In this document: positions 5,799 to 11,965 of the stretch, piece by piece
How positions within the stretch are numbered: position 1 is the stretch's first letter
Layout of the letters: the number at the start of each line of letters is the position of its first letter
Assembly (NCBI GenBank): GCA_905236545.1
Contig: CAJOQO010000022.1
Span: 1 to 11,965, forward strand
Direction of reading: 5' to 3'
Source: an uncultured Lachnospiraceae bacterium
GTDB taxonomy: Bacteria > Bacillota > Clostridia > Lachnospirales > Lachnospiraceae
Length of the DNA stretch: 11,965 bases
Notes under the pieces: generated by a model
Seen by the model: the letters and a program-made list of their open reading frames with translations, nothing else
The model's database searches: none
Told to the model about the DNA's origin: nothing
Program-made: the position numbers and the translations under genes

Positions 5799-7754
5799 AT
5801 GGAAAACAGAAAAAAACGGATCGGATTCGTGGTCGGAAACTACCACACGGACCATCCGGGCCGTCTGGTACATACGATATGGAATCTGCTTCGTGAGGAA
5901 GACGTGGAGCTGCAGGTTTTTCTGGGCACGGAAAGCGCGAGCTTCATGAAGGATTTTGTGATGCGGTCTAATCTGTTCGACTACCAGTATGCATCTTTGT
6001 GCGGTTATTCGGAGTACGAGAATCTGGATCTTCTTATCGTCTCTGCCGGTACGCTCTCGATCTACCAGAACAATATTCCGCTCGATGAGTTTCTCCGCCA
6101 TACACCTGCGATTCCCCTGATTCTGATGGAGACAGACCGCGAGCTGCGGAACGGGATCAGCCTGATCGCGGATAATATGGCGGGACTTGCCAGATGTGTG
6201 GAGCATCTGATCACGGTGCATGGGATGACCAGAATCGGCTATGTGTCAGGACCGAAGAATAACAAGGATGCGCAGGAGCGTTTCGAAGGCTACAGGAGCA
6301 TGCTCCACAGGCATGGGATTCCCTTCCGGGAGGAGTACATCGCGCAGGGTGATTATTCGGAGCATGTGGACCGGAGCGTGGAAGAGCTGCTGGACCGGGC
6401 ACCTGATCTGGAAGCGATCGTTTCCGCAAATGATGAGATGACTGTGGCAATCTACCGTGTGTGCGAAGCGCGCGGCCTGAAGGTGGGCAGGGATATCGCC
6501 GTTACCGGGTTTGACGACATGATGATGGCGAAGTATATGGATCCGCCGCTCACCACCGCGCGGCAGGACTACGATGCATTTTCCCGGATCGCCGTGGAGA
6601 GTGCGCTGAAGATGCTGCGGGGGGAGAAGGCGCATTCCAGGCGGATCCCTGTCCCTTTCATCTGCCGGTGTTCGTGCGGCTGCGCGCAGAAGGCGGATGC
6701 GCAGGAGGCATCGGAGCAGAATGACCAGGAGGAGCTTGTCCAGAGCATCTACCGGAGCAGAGAGTATCAGCACAATTCCTGGATCGGCTCCCTGATGAAC
6801 CGGGAGATGCTGCTGAGTGTGGAAGATCCCAAACAGTTTTTTGCGTCGATCGGTTCTTTCATGGCTTATCTGGAGACATCCGCTTCCTACCTCTGTCTGT
6901 TTGAGCACCCGCTTCGGGTTAAGCCGGGTACGATTCCGGATTTCCCGGAAAAGGTTCATGTGTGTATGAAGCAGGATGGGAAGACGTACGAAGGCTATGA
7001 CTGGGATGAAGCCCCGGTTCTGTATAAGGAGGGCTATACGGACATGGCAGATGTCCGGAAGCCCGGCAGCTACATGACATTTCTCCTGTTTGACGAGGAA
7101 TACCAGTATGGCGTGCTGAACGCGCTGATCGAGCCGGAAAAGATTGATTTTTACTACGTGCTGTCTCTGGATATCGGAACCAGCCTCCGGTATATGGATC
7201 TGTGGGCAAGGCAGATGCAGTACAGTGAGGAGCTGCGTTCGATTGCCAGGACGGATTCCCTGACGGGTCTTTACAACCGGGCCGGGATGTACAGCGTCCG
7301 CGAGAAGATGATGGGAAAGACCTCCCGCAGAGCGGGCGTTATTATGGCGGATCTGGATCATCTGAAGCAGATCAACGACTGCTTCGGACATCATGCCGGG
7401 GATGAAGCGCTCCAGGCCTCTGCGGACATTCTGCGAAAGGCGATTGGAGAAGGAGCGGAGAAGGAAGACCGGGTGATCAGCAGGATCGGCGGGGACGAAT
7501 TCATGTCCTGCAGCGTCGGTCTGCCTCTGGAGGAGCTCAGGAGGCAGGTTGACCGGATCCATGTACTGTGCGATGCTTATAATAAGAAATCGGATAAGCC
7601 TTACTTTGTGGAGATGTCGGCCGGTATCGCCGTGGGCAGCGTCCGCAACCTGAAGGACTGGGAAAAACTCACCGCGCTGGCGGATGCGGAGCTGTATGAA
7701 GCAAAGAAGGTGCGGAAGGACTTTGTGATCCGGAATACGGGGAAAAAAGAATAG
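5799..7754 (+). CDS. Cytosolic diguanylate cyclase with LacI-type ligand-binding sensor
   Basis: Likely makes cyclic di-GMP from two GTP, controlled by a bound small molecule. Residues about 6-285 look like the periplasmic-binding-protein fold of LacI-family regulators (GYVSGP..., the stretch ending in SANDEMTVAIYR, and ITV-like AVTGFDD near 234-240), but there is no helix-turn-helix before it and no signal peptide or membrane segment, so the sensor works in the cytosol. A cysteine cluster, C289-R-C-S-C-G-C295, ends this part. A middle region (about 305-475) of unclear fold follows. The GGDEF domain (about 480-645) has TDSLTGLYNR, D518-L-D520, N526-D527, GHHAGDE and an intact GGDEF (564-568). 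The RxxD inhibitory site is not seen at the usual place (K555/R558 instead). An in-frame TAA at 5784-5786 and AAGGGG upstream fix the start. TGTTATCGT at 5744-5752 may be a weak promoter. Confidence 0.9.
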   Translation: MENRKKRIGFVVGNYHTDHPGRLVHTIWNLLREEDVELQVFLGTESASFMKDFVMRSNLFDYQYASLCGYSEYENLDLLIVSAGTLSIYQNNIPLDEFLRHTPAIPLILMETDRELRNGISLIADNMAGLARCVEHLITVHGMTRIGYVSGPKNNKDAQERFEGYRSMLHRHGIPFREEYIAQGDYSEHVDRSVEELLDRAPDLEAIVSANDEMTVAIYRVCEARGLKVGRDIAVTGFDDMMMAKYMDPPLTTARQDYDAFSRIAVESALKMLRGEKAHSRRIPVPFICRCSCGCAQKADAQEASEQNDQEELVQSIYRSREYQHNSWIGSLMNREMLLSVEDPKQFFASIGSFMAYLETSASYLCLFEHPLRVKPGTIPDFPEKVHVCMKQDGKTYEGYDWDEAPVLYKEGYTDMADVRKPGSYMTFLLFDEEYQYGVLNALIEPEKIDFYYVLSLDIGTSLRYMDLWARQMQYSEELRSIARTDSLTGLYNRAGMYSVREKMMGKTSRRAGVIMADLDHLKQINDCFGHHAGDEALQASADILRKAIGEGAEKEDRVISRIGGDEFMSCSVGLPLEELRRQVDRIHVLCDAYNKKSDKPYFVEMSAGIAVGSVRNLKDWEKLTALADAELYEAKKVRKDFVIRNTGKKE

Positions 7755-7780
7755 CCGCCGGCGGCCGTCAGCTTCGTCGG

Positions 7781-7861
7781 ATGCAGCAGGCGCGCAGTCT
7801 TGCCCGGATGCAACAGGCGCTCAGTCTTGCCCGGATGCAGCAGGCGCGCAGTCTTGCCGGT
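7781..7861. repeat. 27-bp tandem repeat, three copies
   Basis: Copies at 7781-7807, 7808-7834 and about 7835-7861. Copies 1 and 2 differ at two positions; copy 3 equals copy 1 for its first 24 bases, then loses a C. The period is a multiple of three and a frame is open through it, but no ribosome site precedes it and a terminator lies inside that frame, so it is probably not coding. A 12-bp palindrome (GCCGCCGGCGGC, 7754-7765) precedes it. Confidence 0.9.
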
Positions 7862-7894
7862 GGCACAATTGCACAATTGGCCGGAGCCATAGAA

Positions 7895-7928
7895 AAACTC
7901 CGCCGGGATCTTCCTCCCGGCGGAGTTT
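7895..7928. terminator. Bidirectional intrinsic terminator
   Basis: AAACTCCGCCGGGA (7895-7908) pairs perfectly over 14 bp with 7915-7928 around a TCTTCC loop. Stem ends are A-rich and T-rich on the proper sides, so it can stop transcripts from both directions: the GGDEF gene on plus and the hydrogenase operon on minus. The minus-strand T-run (TTTTTCT) is the better of the two. Confidence 0.9.
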
Positions 7929-8010
7929 CTTCATGTTCTGTCTCAGAATCCCTTTTCCTTCTGTTGGAAGTGAATCGTTCTTTCTGAACAGCTTCTTATC
8001 TCCGGAAATA

Positions 8011-8054
8011 CCTGTTATGAGACTTCTCTCCAGGAATTCCTGTTATGAGACTTC
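8011..8054. repeat. 16-bp direct repeat duplicating the hydA 3' end
   Basis: CCTGTTATGAGACTTC occurs at 8011-8026 and 8039-8054, 28 bp apart. The second copy contains the last codons and TAA stop of hydA (minus strand); the first copy repeats them downstream. The flanking GGAAaTa/GGAATT is also similar, indicating a local tandem duplication of about 28 bp. Confidence 0.85.
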
Positions 8055-9812
8055 GTTGAATCCGACCCTTCCCGCGTAGGAAGTGTGCAGAAGCTTATGA
8101 GCCAGATGACCGTTCGGCTCGCCAAGGAACCTGGCATAGAGCTCGACGATCTGCGGGTTGTTGTGGCTCTGGCGGACGGTCTGACGCTCATCCTCGGAGT
8201 ACAGTGCCTTCGCACGCTTCTCCTTGTAGGTGTCAAGGATATCGTCATCCTCGTCCGGAAGCAGGCTCGGACGGACGTAAGGCTGGCCGCCGCCGTTGAT
8301 GCAGCCGCCCGGGCAGCCCATGATCTCGATGAACTGATATTTGCTCTTGCCTTCCCGGATCTCATCCAGAAGAACCTTCGCGCTCTTCATGCCGGAAGCG
8401 ATCGCGACATTCACGGTCGTTCCGTCGATATCGATGGAGGCCTCACGGATGCCGGCATCGTGGCCGCGTACCGCGGTGAACTTGATCGGCTCATGCTCTT
8501 TGCCGGTCAGCTTGAAGTAGACCGTTCTCAGAGCAGCTTCCATCACGCCGCCGGTGACGCCGAAGATGACGCCCGCGCCGGAGTAATCGCCCATGATGTC
8601 CGCGTCCCAGCCTTCCTCCGGAAGACGGTTGAACATGATACCGCTGCGGCGGATCATGCGCGCAAGCTCACGGGTGGTGATGACAGCATCCACATCCGCG
8701 ATGCCGTCCACCTTCAGCTGGTCACGATCCTTCTCAAACTTCTTGGCGACGCAAGGCATGACGGAGACAACGAAGACATCCTTCGGATCCACGTTATGCT
8801 GCTGCGCCCACCAGGACTTGATGATCGCGCCCTGCATCTGGTGCGGGGACTTGCAGGTTGACAGATGCGGAAGCAGGTCTGCGTAGTTGTACTCCGCGTA
8901 GTTCACCCAGCCCGGAGAGCAGGAGGTGATCATCGGAAGCGTTCCGCCTTCAGTCAGGCGGTGCAGAAGCTCCGTTCCCTCTTCCATGATGGTAAGGTCG
9001 GCGCCGAAGTTGACATCGTAGACACGCTCGAAGCCGAGTCTGCGCATCGCGGCCGCCATCTTACCGGTGACAGGCGTTCCGATCGGATAACCGAACTCTT
9101 CGCCGAGCGCCGCGCGGACTGCGGGAGCAGCCTGGGCGATCACGTGCTTGCCGGCCTTGAAGGCCGCATCGATCTTGTCGATCTCGGAGTGCTCCATCAG
9201 AGCGCCGGTCGGACAGACATTGACGCACTGTCCGCACTGGATACAGGGCGAATCCGCAAAGCTGCGGTTCTGCGCCGGAGAAACGATGGTGCTGAATCCA
9301 CGGTTCTCAAACCCGAGGATACCAAGACCGTGCGCATTCTGGCAGCGCGCCACGCAGCGTCCGCAGAGGATGCATTTGCTGGTGTCACGAACCAGGGCCG
9401 GAGCCAGGCGGTCGATAAAGACCTCTGAGTGCGCGCCGTTGAACGCGTCGTCTCTTGCGCCGACAAGCTGGGCAACATGAAGCAGTTCACACTGTCCGTT
9501 CTTGTCGCACTGCTGGCAGTTCTTGTTGTGGTTGGAGAGAAGCAGCTCGACACTGCGGCGGCGGGCTTCAACAGCCTTCGGGGAGGAGATGCGGATCTCC
9601 ATGCCCTCGCTGACCGGATAAACGCAGCTGGCTACCAGTCCGCGCGCGCCGGTCGCCTCGACGAGACATGCACGGCAGGAGCCCTGATTGCACTCGCCAT
9701 GATTAAATGCGCACAGGGACGGGATCTCATATCCGCAGGCCTTCGCGGCCTCGAGGATCGTCATCCCTTCCTTGACCTCGTAAGCAATTCCTTCAATCTT
9801 AATATTAATCAT
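8043..9812 (-). CDS. hydA: [FeFe] hydrogenase catalytic subunit HydA (HndD type)
   Basis: Reduces protons to H2, or the reverse, at the H-cluster; catalytic subunit of a trimeric NAD(P)/ferredoxin-linked hydrogenase in the cytoplasm. Numbering from the 9812 start: N-terminal [2Fe-2S] domain (C34, C46, C49, C63), His-ligated [4Fe-4S] (H95, C99, C102, C108), two ferredoxin-type clusters (C147-C150-C153-C157 and C190-C193-C196-C200), then the H-cluster domain with L1 TSCSPGW (296-302), L2 MPCVAKKFE (C354) and L3 ExMxCxxGCxxGGGQP (C500, C504), and the small C-terminal domain ending in LLHTSY. L1 carries Ser where many enzymes have the second Cys of TSCCPGW. Length of about 589 residues is normal. 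An ATG at 9818 lies only 3 nt from GGGAGG, whereas 9812 has 9 nt spacing, so 9812 is preferred. It sits 9-15 nt after hydB in the same operon. Confidence 0.95.
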   Translation of the reverse strand: MINIKIEGIAYEVKEGMTILEAAKACGYEIPSLCAFNHGECNQGSCRACLVEATGARGLVASCVYPVSEGMEIRISSPKAVEARRRSVELLLSNHNKNCQQCDKNGQCELLHVAQLVGARDDAFNGAHSEVFIDRLAPALVRDTSKCILCGRCVARCQNAHGLGILGFENRGFSTIVSPAQNRSFADSPCIQCGQCVNVCPTGALMEHSEIDKIDAAFKAGKHVIAQAAPAVRAALGEEFGYPIGTPVTGKMAAAMRRLGFERVYDVNFGADLTIMEEGTELLHRLTEGGTLPMITSCSPGWVNYAEYNYADLLPHLSTCKSPHQMQGAIIKSWWAQQHNVDPKDVFVVSVMPCVAKKFEKDRDQLKVDGIADVDAVITTRELARMIRRSGIMFNRLPEEGWDADIMGDYSGAGVIFGVTGGVMEAALRTVYFKLTGKEHEPIKFTAVRGHDAGIREASIDIDGTTVNVAIASGMKSAKVLLDEIREGKSKYQFIEIMGCPGGCINGGGQPYVRPSLLPDEDDDILDTYKEKRAKALYSEDERQTVRQSHNNPQIVELYARFLGEPNGHLAHKLLHTSYAGRVGFNEVS

Positions 9813-9821
9813 TCCCATGCA

Positions 9822-9827
9822 CCTCCC
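9822..9827 (-). promoter_or_regulatory. hydA ribosome binding site that decides its start
   Basis: GGGAGG on the minus strand overlaps the region just after the hydB stop codon (9828-9830). It is 3 nt from the ATG at 9818 and 9 nt from the in-frame ATG at 9812. The second is the normal distance and also puts the cluster cysteines at positions matching the clostridial CpI enzyme numbering. Confidence 0.7.
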
Positions 9828-11711
9828 TTAGCGCTTCTCGATAGCCTTGAAGCGGCATGTACTGATGCAGGTGCCGCACTTCACGCACTTATCAGTATCG
9901 ATCATTAACGACGGCTTCTTGTGGCCGGGGGCGGTGTAATCCGACGCGTGGATGCAGTCTGCAGGACATGCTCTGCTGCACATGCCGCAGCCGATACACT
10001 TATCCGGATCAATATGGTATTCCATCAGGTTCTTGCACACATGCGCCGGGCACTTCTTGTCCACGATATGGGCAAGATACTCATCCCTGAAATGCGACAG
10101 CGTGGAAGTAATGGGGTTGGCAGCGGTCTGGCCCAGCGCGCAGAGCGAGTTGGTCTTGACGGTATCGCTCAGCTCATCCAGCTCTTCCAGATCCTTCATG
10201 GTGCCCTTGCCCTCGGTGATGCGGGTCAGGATCTCAAGGATACGCTTGGTTCCGATCCGGCAGGGAGAGCACTTTCCGCAGGACTCGTCGCAGATGAATT
10301 CCATGTAGAACTTCGCGACGTCAACCATGCAGTTGTCTTCGTCCATGACGATCGCGCCGCCGGAGCCCATCATGGAGCCCTTCGCGACCAGATTGTCGAA
10401 ATCGATCGGCTCATCCAGGAACTCTTCGGTCAGACATCCGCCGGAAGGACCGCCGGTCTGAATCGCCTTGAACTTCTTGCCGTTCGGGATTCCGCCGCCG
10501 ATATCATAGATCAGCTCGCGCAGCGTCGTTCCCATGGGAACCTCGACCAGGCCGACGTTGTTGATCTTGCCGCCCAGCGCGAACACCTTGGTGCCCTTGG
10601 AGCGCTCGGTTCCGACGCTTGCGAACTCCTGTGCGCCCTCGCGCAGGATGAACGGTACGCAGGCCAGTGTCTCAACGTTGTTGATGATGGTCGGCTGACC
10701 CCACAGACCCTTCACAGCCGGGAAAGGCGGACGGGGACGGGGCATGCCTCTCTTACCCTCGATCGAGTTCAGAAGGGCGGTTTCCTCACCGCAGACAAAT
10801 GCGCCGGCGCCGAGTCTCAGATGGCAGTCGAAGCTGAAGTCCGTGCCGAGGATGTTCTTGCCGAGGAGGCCGATCTCTCTCGCCTGGGCGATCGCCTTGC
10901 GCAGACGCATGACCGCTGTCGGATACTCCGCACGTACATAGAAATAACCGTTCTGAGCACCGATGGCGTAACCGGCGATCATCATACCCTCGATGACGCC
11001 AAGAGGATTGCCCTCAAGGATGGAACGATCCATGAACGCGCCCGGATCACCCTCGTCACCGTTGCAGACCACATACTTCTCATCGCTCTGGGAGTTGTAC
11101 GCAAACTGCCACTTTCTGCCGGTCGGGAAGCCCGCGCCGCCGCGTCCGCGGATACCGGAGGCAAGCACTTCGTCGATGACCTCCTGGCGGCTCATGCTGA
11201 GCGCGCGCTTCAGGCCCTGGAATGCGCCCATGCCCATCGCTTCCTTGATATCCTCGGGATCAATGACGCCGCAGCCATGCAGCGCGACACGACGCTGCTT
11301 CTTGTAGAATGTAATCTCGTCCTGCTTGGAGATCTTCTTGTGCGTCGCGGGATCTTCATACAGAAGACGTTCTACCACAACACCGCCCCTGATATCGGAC
11401 TCGATGATCTCATCCACATCGTCGATCGAGACCATACGATACAGGGTATCTTCCGGGAAGATCTTGACGAACGGACCCTGGGAGCAGAAGCCGAAGCATC
11501 CCACCTGATTGACGGTGGCTTTGTCTTCCAGGCCTTTTTCCTTCAGAAGCTCAACAAAACGCTCGCGGATCTCTGCGGAATTGCTGGACAGGCAGCCTGT
11601 ACCGCCGCAAAGCACGATATGACGTTTTCCGTCTTTGCCGGAGAGCTTGTCTTCCAGACACTTGGAACATGACGCAATTTGCTCGTTCAGATTGTCAACG
11701 GACTGGATCAT
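9828..11711 (-). CDS. hydB: Hydrogenase NAD(H)/FMN subunit HydB (NuoF-like, HndC type)
   Basis: Flavoprotein subunit that exchanges electrons with NAD(P)H and passes them to ferredoxin and HydA; in related trimeric enzymes it is the likely electron-bifurcation site. Domains in order: a short N-terminal extension with C15-x2-C18, a thioredoxin-like [2Fe-2S] domain (C35, C40, C72, C76), the NuoF FMN/NADH core (GRGGAGFPTGRKW at 189-201, GAGAFVCGEETAL at 301-313), the [4Fe-4S] site C478-x2-C481-x2-C484 with C524, and a C-terminal 2x[4Fe-4S] ferredoxin domain (C572/575/578/582 and C609/612/615/619). The fused thioredoxin-like part replaces a separate HndB protein. Length of 627 is typical. GGAGG about 10 nt upstream supports the start; the ATG overlaps the preceding gene's stop as ATGA, implying translational coupling. 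Confidence 0.95.
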   Translation of the reverse strand: MIQSVDNLNEQIASCSKCLEDKLSGKDGKRHIVLCGGTGCLSSNSAEIRERFVELLKEKGLEDKATVNQVGCFGFCSQGPFVKIFPEDTLYRMVSIDDVDEIIESDIRGGVVVERLLYEDPATHKKISKQDEITFYKKQRRVALHGCGVIDPEDIKEAMGMGAFQGLKRALSMSRQEVIDEVLASGIRGRGGAGFPTGRKWQFAYNSQSDEKYVVCNGDEGDPGAFMDRSILEGNPLGVIEGMMIAGYAIGAQNGYFYVRAEYPTAVMRLRKAIAQAREIGLLGKNILGTDFSFDCHLRLGAGAFVCGEETALLNSIEGKRGMPRPRPPFPAVKGLWGQPTIINNVETLACVPFILREGAQEFASVGTERSKGTKVFALGGKINNVGLVEVPMGTTLRELIYDIGGGIPNGKKFKAIQTGGPSGGCLTEEFLDEPIDFDNLVAKGSMMGSGGAIVMDEDNCMVDVAKFYMEFICDESCGKCSPCRIGTKRILEILTRITEGKGTMKDLEELDELSDTVKTNSLCALGQTAANPITSTLSHFRDEYLAHIVDKKCPAHVCKNLMEYHIDPDKCIGCGMCSRACPADCIHASDYTAPGHKKPSLMIDTDKCVKCGTCISTCRFKAIEKR

Positions 11712-11965
11712 GCGCTTGCACCCTCCTTCTTTTTGTATTCCTCCCTCAGATCAGTGATGACCTTCGGAACCTGGCTGACTTCCATCTTCGGATACACCTT
11801 TCCGTTGATGCTGACGGCCGGGGCGATGCCGCAGGCGCCGATGCAGCGCAGAGCGTCCAGTGTGAACATGCCGTCCTTGGTGGTCTGTCCCGGCGCGATG
11901 CCCAGCTCCTCCTGGAACTTGTCGATCACCTGCTGCGCGCCCTTGACGTAGCACGCCGTGCCCAG
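11708..11965 (-). CDS. hydC: Hydrogenase subunit HydC (NuoE-like, HndA type), 5' end missing
   Basis: Small [2Fe-2S] electron-transfer subunit of the HydABC complex. Only the C-terminal 85 or so residues are in the window; the gene continues beyond 11965, so any ATG inside (for example at 11929) is not the start. Visible features of the NuoE thioredoxin-like fold: LGTACYVKGA at the edge, whose C is the second ligand of a C-x4-C pair (the first lies just outside), and C-I-G-A-C followed by GIAPAVSINGKVYPKM, the second ligand pair. It ends in a charged tail. The stop TGA overlaps the hydB ATG by 4 bp, so it is the first visible gene of the operon; the operon promoter is outside the window. Confidence 0.93.
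   Translation of the reverse strand: MGTACYVKGAQQVIDKFQEELGIAPGQTTKDGMFTLDALRCIGACGIAPAVSINGKVYPKMEVSQVPKVITDLREEYKKKEGASA

Noticed and set aside
5597..5896. Small plus-strand frame after the HdeD-like gene (possible start at 5639)
   Set aside because: It runs through a strong terminator hairpin and a 9-bp tandem repeat and lacks a good ribosome site.
6246..7562. Minus-strand open frame of 438 codons opposite the GGDEF gene; also 799-1512 and 1744-2472 opposite the HD-GYP gene
   Set aside because: Antisense shadows of well-supported genes; no ribosome site or recognisable domain.
7781..7987. Small frame beginning in the 27-bp repeat
   Set aside because: No ribosome site, repeat-derived sequence, and contains the bidirectional terminator.
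9921..11672. Long plus-strand open frame opposite hydB (583 codons), and similar ones opposite hydA (8085-8861, 8865-9428)
   Set aside because: They lie antisense to genes with complete cofactor motifs; their translations have no domain features and are explained by codon bias of the real strand.

Overview
The window looks like chromosomal DNA of an anaerobic gut-type clostridium, probably Lachnospiraceae or a relative. Grounds: a trimeric HydABC/Hnd-type [FeFe] hydrogenase operon, strong AGGAGG-type ribosome sites, TATAAT promoters with extended -10 elements, moderate GC content, and c-di-GMP enzymes with clostridial domain mixtures. The genus is inference; no rRNA or other taxonomic marker is present.

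Layout. Bases 1-333 hold no convincing protein gene, but do hold a nested set of complementary segments that looks like a structured RNA (46-157), an extended -10 promoter (187-195) and a 15-bp direct repeat. A membrane HD-GYP phosphodiesterase with an ECF-transporter-like N-terminus follows (334-2517, +). A short gap with two nested inverted repeats separates it from two secreted proteins on the minus strand: an SH3-domain protein ending in two canonical C2H2 zinc-finger motifs and an acidic tail (2717-3895), and a duplicated-domain protein with a cystatin-like QxVxG motif (4089-4781). A divergent, mirror-symmetric regulatory region (4782-5106) drives the latter and an HdeD-like membrane protein (5107-5619, +). 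After a strong terminator comes a cytosolic diguanylate cyclase with a LacI-type sugar-binding sensor (5799-7754, +). A bidirectional terminator (7895-7928) separates it from the hydrogenase operon, read on the minus strand: hydC/hndA (partial, cut by the window edge), hydB, hydA.

How the genes may work together. The hydrogenase subunits form one complex that couples NAD(H) and ferredoxin to H2, important for redox balance in fermentation. The GGDEF and HD-GYP proteins make and degrade c-di-GMP and bracket three cell-envelope or secreted proteins. This suggests, but does not prove, a small surface or secretion locus under second-messenger control. The clearest regulatory signal is at 4882-5020, where two divergent promoters carry matching half-sites at identical distances around one centre.

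A second pattern is that four of the six complete gene ends checked carry short tandem duplications at or just after the stop codon.
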